From Oscillospiraceae bacterium (lineage in GTDB: Bacteria; Bacillota; Clostridia; Oscillospirales; Oscillospiraceae), in NCBI GenBank assembly GCA_017435525.1, contig JAFSEW010000003.1:1-34829 (forward strand): a DNA stretch of 34,829 bases, given 5' to 3'. This document shows positions 12,575 to 20,748 of the stretch, in pieces (within the stretch, counting starts at the first letter, position 1; every line of letters begins with the position of its first letter). Both the position numbers and the translations under genes were made by a program. The notes under the pieces were generated by a model. The model worked only from the letters and a program-made list of their open reading frames with translations. It was not told the DNA's origin and did no database searches.

Positions 12575-13987
12575 TTATTCCGCCCGGCGGAAGCAGCTGT
12601 AGCTGACCATGGGCGCGCCTTCCATTTCCCAGGCCTGCTGCATCAGCAGGGTGCCATCGTCCAATACGGTGAGGCTGTATTCTGTGCCGAAGGCATTTAC
12701 ATAATTGACGGTGGCCGACCACTGATCGTTCCGGCAGTGGTAGTACAGCGCCTCCGGGAACACCACCAGCTCCTTGCCCCGGTAGCTCCAATCGGAGAAA
12801 TCCCGGTCGATGAAGTCGATCCAATACAGACCCGCGCCGTCTGTGGTGATCATCACGGTCTGATTGCCGGGGTCATCCTCGTTCCGATAGCCCTCCACTT
12901 CCGTCCAGGCCAGCTCCCAGGTGCCAACCATATCCTCCGGCGGCGGAATGAGAATCTCCGCCGGGGTCAGCCACTGGTACAGGGAATCCCAGCCGATCTC
13001 GATGCTTTCGTCGGAAATATCCATGGCAATATAGAGCAGTTCCAGTTCCCGGTGGATCAGCACATTGTAGCGCTTCACCCCGGCGAATTCCTCGAAATCG
13101 ATGGTCAGGATGGCATAGCCTTCCGCATAGTCCAGCTGCCAGGGGGCATCCGGATATTCGTGGTTTTCCGTGCCGTCAGTCCAGCGGACATCGCAGACAT
13201 CATCCCGGAAGGTCACCTGGTAGCTGTCCTCACCGAAGCCGTAGCTCCAGTCAGCGCCAAAGAGATCCGACACCGTGGGATAATCCCAATGGCTGTCCAG
13301 GCAGCTTTCGTGCTCCCGGCGCAGAGTCTCCACATAGGGCGTGAAGTCCCACAGCAGCGCTTCCCCGGCATCATTGCGCAGCGTATCGACCCAGCGCAGA
13401 CGGTTGATTCTGGGGTACCAGGTGACGCTGGTGCCGTCGGATTCGGTGATCACCACCTGGGTGTCAGGCTCCCAGCCTGCGTTGTTGCAGAACAGCAGGA
13501 TGGGATCGCCCTTTTCACTGCGGTAGATCACATCCGTGTAGTCATACACTTCGCTGCTTTCATTCCAGATGCCCCGGTTTACAGCGACGGTGGCATTGGG
13601 ATCCCGGGGAACGATGCAGAACAGCTCGCCGTAGCGTTCACCTACGATATGTTCATCGGGAATCCCCAGCAGGAACGGCAGATCCGCGCAAAGCTGCGGG
13701 GCCTGCTCCCCCATCACCGCGAAGGGATCCACAGGATCGTCGGAATCAATGGTATCCGCATAGCCGAAATAGGCGGCGGCAAACACCTGGGGCGTCTCCA
13801 CCATGGCCTGCCGGAAGGGATATATGGACACATCCTCGGCTTCAGGTGCGGCAGTGGCGGCCGTTGTGGGCGCCGTTTCCGGGGGCTGTATGGCCGGGGG
13901 TGCTGTCGTAACAGCCGGTGGAGATTCCTGGCAGCCGGCCAGCAGCAAAGCCAGAAGCACGAGAAGGGCAAACAACTGTTTTTTCAT
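12575..13987 (-). CDS. Putative secreted lipoprotein of unknown function
   Basis: 470 aa. The signal peptide MKKQLFALLVLLALLLAGC ends in a lipobox with the lipidated Cys at 19. A Pro/Thr/Ala-rich linker (about 20-50) follows, then an acidic, Trp/Tyr/Asp-rich beta-type domain. The last ~110 residues (from DMVGTWELAWTEVEGY) resemble a lipocalin-like module by their GTWEL start, which is only suggestive. I do not recognise a named family. ATG 13987 has AAGGAGG upstream. It begins 22 bases after the 5'-nucleotidase-family gene on the same strand and very probably shares its transcript. A terminator follows. It should be anchored on the outer face of the cytoplasmic membrane. Confidence 0.75.
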   Translation of the reverse strand: MKKQLFALLVLLALLLAGCQESPPAVTTAPPAIQPPETAPTTAATAAPEAEDVSIYPFRQAMVETPQVFAAAYFGYADTIDSDDPVDPFAVMGEQAPQLCADLPFLLGIPDEHIVGERYGELFCIVPRDPNATVAVNRGIWNESSEVYDYTDVIYRSEKGDPILLFCNNAGWEPDTQVVITESDGTSVTWYPRINRLRWVDTLRNDAGEALLWDFTPYVETLRREHESCLDSHWDYPTVSDLFGADWSYGFGEDSYQVTFRDDVCDVRWTDGTENHEYPDAPWQLDYAEGYAILTIDFEEFAGVKRYNVLIHRELELLYIAMDISDESIEIGWDSLYQWLTPAEILIPPPEDMVGTWELAWTEVEGYRNEDDPGNQTVMITTDGAGLYWIDFIDRDFSDWSYRGKELVVFPEALYYHCRNDQWSATVNYVNAFGTEYSLTVLDDGTLLMQQAWEMEGAPMVSYSCFRRAE

Positions 13988-14009
13988 ACCGGTTACCTCC
14001 TTGGGGTGG

Positions 14010-15473
14010 TTATTCCACCACCAGTCTGCCGCAGACAGTACGGTCCAGATTCTGATGGCTGGACAGGTATTCTTCCAGAATATCCTGGCAGGAGGAGGCG
14101 ATCATGGCGGGCGCGCCGTTGGTGGCGATATCCTCCTGCGTTACGGAGAAGAAGCTCTCCAGATTCATAAAGTGATAATGCTGCAGACCCACTTTGTAGA
14201 TCTGCTGATCTTCAATGGGCGCACCGTTGAGGGCAAACTCCCGGAACTCCCGGCTGGCTCTGCTGTAGACCACCCGCATGCCCCGGGAGAACTGGTAGAA
14301 TTCGCAGTGGGCGCCTTCCCATACCGCATCCCGGAGCATGAAGCGGATCATCTGCTTCAGCTGCCGGCCTGAGACCCGCAGCAGATGGATAGCATCGTCA
14401 TAGGGGAAGCACTCCGTCAGATCTGCCAGCAGCACAAGGGGACCCAGTGCTTCACCCCGGATACTGCCGGAACCCAGCAGCATCAGATCCAGGGAGAGGC
14501 TTTCCTGCAGGATATCCGCCAGCAGGTTGCCCAACTCCGTTTCCCGGTTGCGGTCGGGATGGGTCAGGCAGCGCTTCAGCCGGGTGACCACGCGGCTGTA
14601 GATCCGGTCTGTGGCGTCCTTGTAGTAGGTAAGCACATCCTCCAGCGCAAGATCCTTGGGGCAGGTTTCCCCGGTGATGGGGACGCTCTGCCAGCGGTAG
14701 CTGTGGAGGCTGTTGCTGTCGGTGTCGATCTCCAGATCGAAGCGGCCGATCTGATCGGTGCCGGTGCCGGCATGGGCGATGACGATGCCGTTCACCTCCA
14801 CCGCCTGCTCCAGGAAGGTGTGGGAATGGCCACCGATGATCAGATCCACACCCAGAGCCGGGTCCAGCTGCGCGGCCAGCTGCTTGTCCTCCTCAAAGCC
14901 GATATGGGTCAGCAGCACCGTGCAGTCGATGTCCAGGGCGTTATAGGCGTTGCAGATCCGGGCCACCTCCTGGGCGGCCTCGTGGATATCCACGAAGGTG
15001 CCGATCAGATTCTCATGCCTGGTCTGGGAAAGCACCGATTCTGTCAGGATGCCGATAAACAGGATCTTCATGCCGTCAATTTCCAGGATGTAATGGGGGC
15101 GGAACAGGCGGGCGTTGTTGGTAGTGATGTGCAGGTTGGCGTTGATGATTGGGAATTTTGCGCATTTTTCAATAAAGAGCAAATGGGCAATGCCGTAGTC
15201 GGTTTCGTGATTGCCGATGGTCACCACATCCGGGCTGAGCATATTCATGATCTCGATGGTGGAGATCCCCCGGAATTCCGAATCGATCACAGAACCCCGG
15301 AACATGTCGCCGGCAATGCAGTAGATGGTGTTTTTCTCTTCCCTGCGCACCTGGCTGATATAGCCGGAGAGCATGGAAACGCCGCCGATCAGCTGAGAAT
15401 CCACTTCAGCGGCCAGAAAATCGCCGTGCATGTCATTGGAATGCAGAAGTGTGACTGTTTTGCAATTTGCCAT
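14010..15473 (-). CDS. Bifunctional metallophosphatase / 5'-nucleotidase family protein, no signal peptide
   Basis: 487 aa. The N-terminal calcineurin-like phosphoesterase domain has all the metal-binding motifs: D14 and H16 (HSNDMHGDF), D56 (AGDMFRG), N88-H89 (GNHETDYG), H190 (LLTHIGF) and H216/H218 (GGHSHTF). The C-terminal 5'-nucleotidase domain (about 300-487) has GNLLADIL, the GSGSIRG segment and FPYDDAI. UshA/YfkN-type relatives are normally secreted; this start (ATG 15473 after AAAGGA) gives no signal peptide, so a cytoplasmic enzyme acting on nucleotides or similar phosphoesters is expected. The lipoprotein gene follows after 22 bases. Family certain, substrate unknown. Confidence 0.9.
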   Translation of the reverse strand: MANCKTVTLLHSNDMHGDFLAAEVDSQLIGGVSMLSGYISQVRREEKNTIYCIAGDMFRGSVIDSEFRGISTIEIMNMLSPDVVTIGNHETDYGIAHLLFIEKCAKFPIINANLHITTNNARLFRPHYILEIDGMKILFIGILTESVLSQTRHENLIGTFVDIHEAAQEVARICNAYNALDIDCTVLLTHIGFEEDKQLAAQLDPALGVDLIIGGHSHTFLEQAVEVNGIVIAHAGTGTDQIGRFDLEIDTDSNSLHSYRWQSVPITGETCPKDLALEDVLTYYKDATDRIYSRVVTRLKRCLTHPDRNRETELGNLLADILQESLSLDLMLLGSGSIRGEALGPLVLLADLTECFPYDDAIHLLRVSGRQLKQMIRFMLRDAVWEGAHCEFYQFSRGMRVVYSRASREFREFALNGAPIEDQQIYKVGLQHYHFMNLESFFSVTQEDIATNGAPAMIASSCQDILEEYLSSHQNLDRTVCGRLVVE

Positions 15474-15535
15474 AATCCCAATCCTTTCCTTCGTATTTGA
15501 CCAATGCAGAGGGTCCACACAGGAAAAACTTCGAA

Positions 15536-15564
15536 AGTATCAAAAACTTTCCTGCAGGGATCAA
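15536..15564 (-). promoter_or_regulatory. Possible promoter for the nucleotidase-lipoprotein pair
   Basis: Minus strand TTGATC (15564-15559), 17-base spacer, GATACT (15541-15536), 63 bases before the start codon. The -10 has two mismatches, so this is tentative. Confidence 0.4.
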
Positions 15565-15573
15565 AAGCCGATG

Positions 15574-15603
15574 GGGAAGTGGCGGGTTGCCCCGCCACTT
15601 CCC
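15574..15603 (-). terminator. Hairpin closing the eight-gene operon
   Basis: 13-bp perfect stem (15574-15586 with 15591-15603), loop TTGC, 16 bases past the last stop codon. The T-run on the minus strand is weak (one TTTT ten bases on), so termination may be partial. Confidence 0.6.
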
Positions 15604-15619
15604 GCACCGCTGTGCTGCA

Positions 15620-17089
15620 TCAGGAGATAGAAAGTTTAAATGCAATGGCTTCCATTGCGGATCCGTCTGCACGGTCTTCGGTCATAACCACAAGAATGCT
15701 GCCGTCATCCATCACATCGCCGGTTGCAAACCAGGGGTAGTAAGTACCGAACAGATCGCCATCCTCCACAGCGCCCAGCCAGGTGCCATCGGCTGCCCAC
15801 AGGACAACCTCACGCATATTGCCGTCCATTGCCAGGAATCCGTTGGCAGTTTTTGCCGTGAAGGTAACGGAACCGAGACCGAAGCTGCTGGTGGGATCGC
15901 CGCACAGCTCCAGCTGCAGGTTGCCGCTGTGATCGTAGACGCAGACCTGGTGATCGCCGTCATCGGCAGGTGTGCCGCTCACATAGATGTAGCTGTCGTC
16001 TATGCAAAGGTGACTGACGCTCTTCATTTCAGGGAACGGGAACGATTGGCCAACCAAGCCGCCGTCCTGGAAAGTGTATTTCTCGCAGGCATCCCCGTCA
16101 TAGAACCAGCTGATACCCCAGGTGCCGTCGGGTGCCACAGCGAATTTATCAGGTCCGTCGTAGGAGTAGAGAATGCTGTCTCCATCGTGACCGATGACAG
16201 GATTCATGAAGGAGGACAGGACCATTGCACCATTGGCGCTCTCCACGAAATCATACTCATCATCCAGAGGAATCTCACGCAGGAGGGTCAGTCCGCTGTC
16301 CTCCAGCGCATATTCATAAAGCAAATAATCACTGAGCAGATACACCTTGTCGCCAATGACTTCCACATCATGATTGAATGTCTCAAAGGTTGTCAGCGAT
16401 TGGGACATGGGGAGGAATGTGGCGCTTACGGTGTAGGTGCCTACAGCGGCACTGAGATTTTCGCTGCTGAAGGGTTCACCATCCCAGGGCCAGGGGGGTT
16501 CGATGTTGTCGGTGCCGGATGCGGTGCAGGTAATGCTTGCCACCAGAGCGGGAACCCGGGGATCTTCCCATTGGCAGGCATAGATATTGTAGGTAACGCC
16601 TGCAGCCTCATTACGGCCATAGAAATACCGGTCGCTGCCCTGATCTACCAGCAGCATAGGCTGGCCGCCGATATCGGTGGTTTCCACTTCACCTGCCACA
16701 TAGGCCATCATATCTACCTCATAGTAATCCAGCTCTTCCCGGAAAGACTCAGGATCGTCCAGTTCCGCTTCAATTGTGACATCGATCACAACATCACCGG
16801 CTTCGTCCAGAATACAAAGGGTCGCATAGCCGCCGTCGCTGTCGAAGTAGTAATCCTCCTCGGACAGCGTCCAGCCGTCCTTTTCGTTGTAAGCCACGGT
16901 AAAAAATGCGTTTTCATGAACAGTCAGCGAGGGGTCGGAGGTGTTTTGCGTAGGGGATGCGGGTTCTTTTTGTCCGTTTGTCTGTTCGGGTACCTTTGGG
17001 GGATCGGTGGGGGTGTTTTCTCCACCGCCGCAAGCTGCCAGACTCAGCAGCATAAGCACTGCCGTCAGCAACGCCAGAAACTTATTCAT
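15620..17089 (-). CDS. Putative lipoprotein, last gene of the zinc-ribbon/SPFH operon
   Basis: 489 aa. The signal peptide ends in lipobox LSLAAC (Cys 20), followed by a Gly/Pro/Thr linker (about 21-60). A compact domain follows (about 62-200, starting HENAFFTVAYNEKDGWTL), then a C-terminal half with repeated blade-like strands (DSILYSYDGPDKFAVAPDGTWG, SYIYVSG, GFLAMDG, LGAVEDGDLFG) that looks like a beta-propeller. I do not recognise a named family. ATG 17089 follows AGGAGGAA. It lies 35 bases after the DUF4428 gene and is therefore placed in the same operon. As the only clearly outer-face protein of the set it could be the sensing or substrate-binding arm (inference). Confidence 0.78.
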   Translation of the reverse strand: MNKFLALLTAVLMLLSLAACGGGENTPTDPPKVPEQTNGQKEPASPTQNTSDPSLTVHENAFFTVAYNEKDGWTLSEEDYYFDSDGGYATLCILDEAGDVVIDVTIEAELDDPESFREELDYYEVDMMAYVAGEVETTDIGGQPMLLVDQGSDRYFYGRNEAAGVTYNIYACQWEDPRVPALVASITCTASGTDNIEPPWPWDGEPFSSENLSAAVGTYTVSATFLPMSQSLTTFETFNHDVEVIGDKVYLLSDYLLYEYALEDSGLTLLREIPLDDEYDFVESANGAMVLSSFMNPVIGHDGDSILYSYDGPDKFAVAPDGTWGISWFYDGDACEKYTFQDGGLVGQSFPFPEMKSVSHLCIDDSYIYVSGTPADDGDHQVCVYDHSGNLQLELCGDPTSSFGLGSVTFTAKTANGFLAMDGNMREVVLWAADGTWLGAVEDGDLFGTYYPWFATGDVMDDGSILVVMTEDRADGSAMEAIAFKLSIS

Positions 17090-17124
17090 ATGCGATTCCT
17101 CCTGTTCATGGATGTATAGAAAGG

Positions 17125-17889
17125 TTACTGGTTGTAAGGTGCCAGTGCGGCATCTGCTTTTGCGATCCACTGGGTTCTGTCACCTTGCAGATATGCGCCT
17201 ACGGCATCCACGGTCTCAGCGGCCTGTGCTTCATCCAGCGTGCCGTTGGCAGCGGCCTTCACAGTGTTTGCCACAGACTTGATAGCATCCAGCTGCCGCT
17301 TGGCGTTCTTGAAGGAGTTACCCAGTGTTCGCTGAATACCGAAGAGAGTATCAAAATACTTAGCAGCGCTTTCATAGGACTTGCTGTTGGCCATTTCAAG
17401 ACGGAAGCTGTGCATGCCGGTGGTGTCCTTGAAGACCATGGCGCAGAATTCCTTCTTTTCCATCTTGCCGTCGGAATTCTTCACGGTTTCTTCCTCGTAG
17501 TCATACTGCACCAGGTCTGCGATCCGATATACGCAGGCCAGCTCGCTTTTGCCGAAGATGAAGATCTTGTAGCGGGTCTCCACCAAAGCCATTAAACCTG
17601 TGGAGGGAGATACATACAGCAGCGGTCCGCCAACACCAAATATCTTGAGCTTTTCATCCTTGTTTTTGGACTTCTTCAGGGGCAGGAGCAACTCGTTCCA
17701 GATCCTGGTGCCCTTTTCGATTTGTGCGATATGGGCGGTGACATCGCCCAGGGTCGCGGAGATTTTGTCAAAGTTCTTGAAGGTCTTTTTGCTGCAGACT
17801 TTTCTGCAGATGTAGCTGCCATCGGCCAGCTTCTGCTCGGACATCAGGCCTACCTCTGCTCCGCAAATCGCGCAATTATGCTTTGCCAT
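17125..17889 (-). CDS. DUF4428 zinc-finger protein (second DUF4428 gene of the operon)
   Basis: 254 aa. The N-terminal zinc-binding module has CAICG at residues 6-9 and YICRKVCSKK at about 27-36, the DUF4428 pattern of a C-x2-C knuckle, a Leu/Asp loop and a second Cys pair. A central domain (about 75-190) reads like a PH/GRAM-type beta-domain: YKIFIFGKSELACVYRIADL and EFCAMVFKDTTGMHSFRL. The C-terminal region is helical, Ala-rich. No signal peptide or membrane helix. Function unknown. The start is ATG 17889 with AAAAGGAGG upstream; the 68-base gap to the TPM gene is the longest in the operon and holds a small CACCG/CGGTG hairpin. It shares its N-terminal module with the protein at 19843-20706. 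Confidence 0.82.
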   Translation of the reverse strand: MAKHNCAICGAEVGLMSEQKLADGSYICRKVCSKKTFKNFDKISATLGDVTAHIAQIEKGTRIWNELLLPLKKSKNKDEKLKIFGVGGPLLYVSPSTGLMALVETRYKIFIFGKSELACVYRIADLVQYDYEEETVKNSDGKMEKKEFCAMVFKDTTGMHSFRLEMANSKSYESAAKYFDTLFGIQRTLGNSFKNAKRQLDAIKSVANTVKAAANGTLDEAQAAETVDAVGAYLQGDRTQWIAKADAALAPYNQ

Positions 17890-17957
17890 TCTCTTTTCCT
17901 CCTTTTAAATGATATGTATTCACCGACGTTACGGTGAGATGGACATAGGGGTATATG

Positions 17958-18710
17958 CTAGAAGGAACCGCCGCCGACGCTGCGGGAGCCGCCGGAACGG
18001 GAACCGGAGGAATTGCTGGATTCCTTCTTGGTTCTGGTCACATTCCGGTAAAGGAAAATGTCGTTGGAGAGGGTCAGCTGCATGCTGCCGTCGCGGACAT
18101 AGCTGTTGGCCTGACCCTGCTTCCGCACTGATTTCAGCTGGCCTTTCAGCACGGAGGTAACAATCAGCGCCAGCACAAGGCCTACCACAAGGGCGATGAC
18201 CAGATTCCGACCGGTCTTGAAGGGGAAGCCGTTGCGGTAGCCGTCCAGGTAGTAGTCGCACTTTTCGGCGAAAATTTCAAAAGCATCGGCGTAATCCCCT
18301 TCGGAGAGATCGGATACAATGGCATCGCCGATGGTATCGATGACGCCGGGATCAATGGCGTCGCCTGCGTAGCCGTTGCTGAGGATCCGGTATTCTCTGG
18401 GATCCATGCAGACCAGCAGCAGAACGCCGTCCCGGAGCGGACCGAAGCCAAAGCCCATGGAGTCGTACACTTCATTCACCAAATCGTCCGGGTCTTTGCC
18501 CCCGGCGGAAGCTACGGTGGCCACGATCATCTGGGCTTCGTAGGCGGTGCCCACTTCCGTCAGCTTCCGGGTAAGGGCCTGCTCTTCCGCCTGGGAAAGC
18601 AGGTCGGCATCATCCATTACGATGCCCGCGGCGGCAGAAGCGGAGCCGGAGACAGCAAGCCCCATACAAAGGGCCAGGATAAGCAGCAGGATCAAAAATC
18701 GTTTCATCAT
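17958..18710 (-). CDS. TPM-domain (TLP18.3/Psb32/MOLO-1) membrane protein, YdjH-like
   Basis: 250 aa. A signal peptide or anchor (about 3-27) is followed by a TPM domain (about 32-160: MDDADLLSQAEEQALTRKL, the QMIVATV strand, FGFGPLRDGVLLLV, NGYAGDAI). One membrane helix (169-188) leads to a cytoplasmic tail ending in a Gly/Ser-rich GSRSVGGGSF stretch, typical of this family. The domain faces outward by topology. In Bacillus subtilis the TPM protein YdjH works with YdjG to keep the SPFH protein YdjI, and through it PspA, at the membrane. ATG 18710 is chosen because it lies 6 bases from GGAGG; the GTG at 18716 overlaps that site. It starts 10 bases after the YdjG-like gene. Confidence 0.85.
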   Translation of the reverse strand: MMKRFLILLLILALCMGLAVSGSASAAAGIVMDDADLLSQAEEQALTRKLTEVGTAYEAQMIVATVASAGGKDPDDLVNEVYDSMGFGFGPLRDGVLLLVCMDPREYRILSNGYAGDAIDPGVIDTIGDAIVSDLSEGDYADAFEIFAEKCDYYLDGYRNGFPFKTGRNLVIALVVGLVLALIVTSVLKGQLKSVRKQGQANSYVRDGSMQLTLSNDIFLYRNVTRTKKESSNSSGSRSGGSRSVGGGSF

Positions 18711-18720
18711 GCCCACCTCC

Positions 18721-19806
18721 TTACAGCAGCCAGAGCAGATAGCTCAAAGCGAAAACTGCGGCGGTGCCTGCGGCAGCCAGACCCGCAAACCATTTCCGGA
18801 ATGCGCCCCGATCCATTGGCAGGTCACCGGCGATTTTGCCGGTCTGCCCGTTGACGGCAAAGGTAAAGTTCTGACCGTTCCACTTGGTGTTCAGAATCCA
18901 CACGGGGTACAGAGCATATCTGGCCCGGCCGTTTTGCAGATTGATGGTGGTGCTGGTGGGAATAACGGAAGAATAGCCCACAACTGTGGCAGCGAAGGCT
19001 TCCTCGGTGCTCTGCTTGATGCGATCATTGGCTCTGCCAATGCTGGCTTCGGCATCCACATCGTATTTGTCCGCCAGATAGCCGGAGAGGTATGCGGTCT
19101 GGAAATCCACGGCATCGCCGATGTGGAAAGGCTCGATGGATTCCATCAGGGCATCGTCCATCTTGGTGGAGCCGTCCACCGGCACATTCTCAAAGCCGAT
19201 ACCACCGGCCCGGACCACGGCGTAGTAGCTGGTTTCGGTGTAATTGTAGTTGCTGTCGCTCCAGTGACGGGTGCGGGTGGCCTTGTAGCGCACATGGGCA
19301 TCGGCATCGGTGTCGAAAAGCCACACCGGTACATACAGACCCTTCACTTCTTTAATATGGTTCTGATCCTTAAAGACCTTGGGCAGCAGCACCTTGCCTT
19401 TGTAGTGATTCTGCAGGGCTTCCATGGCGGCCTTCTTATCCACTTTGAAGGGAATCACCAGATCCGGCTTCAGATCGCCTGCAAACTGGCCGGTCATCAC
19501 CACGGGATTGCCGCAGAAGGGGCATTCGGTGGCGCCGGTGGTTTCATCGGCCACGATCTCACCGCCGCAGGTGTTGCAGGTGTAGAGGCGCAGCCCTTCG
19601 GATTCTCCCGGCGTCCATTCCTGACCGGCAGCGGTGTCCCAGGTCATATTGTCCTGAGGCTGTCCGCGCAATTCCGCGTCATAGGATTGCAGGGTTTCCA
19701 GTTCAAATTCGGTGTCGCAGTAGGGACATTTCATTTTCTGCAGTCCGGCGTCAAATTCGATGGCACCGTCACAGCAGGGGCATTTGTATTGTTGCAGTAC
19801 AGACAA
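18721..19806 (-). CDS. Zinc-ribbon membrane protein, YdjG-like (often misannotated as PriA-like)
   Basis: 361 aa. Two zinc ribbons come first: CPCC with CPYC (residues 9-30) and CNTC with CPFC (about 77-98). A mixed alpha/beta domain follows (about 110-320: LVIPFKVDKKAAMEALQNHY, GLYVPVWLFD, ALYPVWILNTKWNG). A C-terminal hydrophobic segment (about 341-361) forms a tail anchor. This is the layout of Bacillus subtilis YdjG and relatives, labelled TFIIB-type zinc-ribbon or primosomal-N'-like in databases; no helicase motifs are present. The start codon is TTG at 19806 with AAAGGAG upstream. It sits between a DUF4428 gene (36 bases) and the TPM gene (10 bases). Confidence 0.83.
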   Translation of the reverse strand: MSVLQQYKCPCCDGAIEFDAGLQKMKCPYCDTEFELETLQSYDAELRGQPQDNMTWDTAAGQEWTPGESEGLRLYTCNTCGGEIVADETTGATECPFCGNPVVMTGQFAGDLKPDLVIPFKVDKKAAMEALQNHYKGKVLLPKVFKDQNHIKEVKGLYVPVWLFDTDADAHVRYKATRTRHWSDSNYNYTETSYYAVVRAGGIGFENVPVDGSTKMDDALMESIEPFHIGDAVDFQTAYLSGYLADKYDVDAEASIGRANDRIKQSTEEAFAATVVGYSSVIPTSTTINLQNGRARYALYPVWILNTKWNGQNFTFAVNGQTGKIAGDLPMDRGAFRKWFAGLAAAGTAAVFALSYLLWLL

Positions 19807-19842
19807 GGTTTCTCACTCCTTTATAAAAAGTGTTTGGGGTGA

Positions 19843-20706
19843 TCAGAATTTTGTGCCGCAGTACTGGCAGAACTTGCCGCCTTCGTTGGCAGCGCCGCAG
19901 CCGGGGCAGAACTTGGGGCCTGCGGGTTCTGCAGGTGCGGCGGGAGCAGCGGGTTCTGCGGCAGCAGGCTGTGCCACAGGGGCAGCCGCGCTTTCGTAGC
20001 CGGGCAGTACCATGCCGTTCATGCCGCAGCGGAACAGTTCTTCCAGATCGTCGCAGTCCTTGCGGTACTTCCGGTACTCCGGATACAGGGTCGGCTCAAA
20101 GTCCCGGCGCATGGCACCCATGCCGATGTTTGCGCGGATACCTACAGGGCGCTGGTTCACGGTTTCCAGATTCAGGGTCTCCCGGTTGATCCGGAAACGC
20201 ATATCGTCGAAATAGGGGTGATTCACGGTGATTTCTCCATAGAAATCATAGCTGTATTCATACCGGGGCGGGTTGTAGCTGACTTCCTCGCCCTGGCTGT
20301 TTGTGAATTTCAGCTCATCCCGGTCTTCCTGGATATCGATGTTGAAGGAAGTCACATCCCGGAAGCTGACCAGATCCGCATTCTCTTCCCGGTAGCCGTC
20401 GTAGCGTTCAATGACGAATCGGGAAGGAACGCCGTTTTCCAGCTCTGCCCGGAGGGTATAGTCCTCGCCGAAGGCCAGGGTGGGACGGAAGCCGCTGAGC
20501 GCCGCTTCATTTTCCTCCCGGTATGCCAGCTGCTGTTTGATCTGATCTACGGTGGAGTGGCGGCGGTCATCAAACCAGGGAGAGAGCTTTGCGGCACATT
20601 CCTTGCAGCAGTTGCCGTCTTCCAGCTTCCGGTTGCCCAGCAGGCCGATCTCGCCGCCGCAAAGGGAGCATTCTTTCTTCTCAAACATTTTCTTAAAGAA
20701 ACCCAT
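19843..20706 (-). CDS. DUF4428 protein with C-terminal zinc ribbon
   Basis: 287 aa. The N-terminal DUF4428 zinc module has CSLCGGEIGLL (Cys 13, 16) and NCCKECAAKL. The middle domain (about 65-215) is beta-rich: PSRFVIERYDGY, SFNIDIQEDRDELKFTNSQG, and a PPRYEYSYDFYGEITVNHPY stretch. A Pro/Ala linker (about 240-262) leads to a C-terminal double zinc ribbon, FCPGCGAANEGG then FCQYCGTKF. The C-terminal ribbon is of the same zinc-ribbon_2 type as those on the SPFH protein, so both may dock on a common partner (inference). ATG 20706 has GGAGGTATC upstream. Function unknown. Confidence 0.82.
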   Translation of the reverse strand: MGFFKKMFEKKECSLCGGEIGLLGNRKLEDGNCCKECAAKLSPWFDDRRHSTVDQIKQQLAYREENEAALSGFRPTLAFGEDYTLRAELENGVPSRFVIERYDGYREENADLVSFRDVTSFNIDIQEDRDELKFTNSQGEEVSYNPPRYEYSYDFYGEITVNHPYFDDMRFRINRETLNLETVNQRPVGIRANIGMGAMRRDFEPTLYPEYRKYRKDCDDLEELFRCGMNGMVLPGYESAAAPVAQPAAAEPAAPAAPAEPAGPKFCPGCGAANEGGKFCQYCGTKF

Positions 20707-20748
20707 AGTGATACCTCCGTTTCAGAATGCTTTTGTTATTCCTGCGAA

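Noticed and set aside
12203-14170. 655-codon plus-strand frame opposite the lipoprotein and YitT genes
   Set aside because: It crosses two opposite-strand genes, promoter and terminator; no domain is recognisable.
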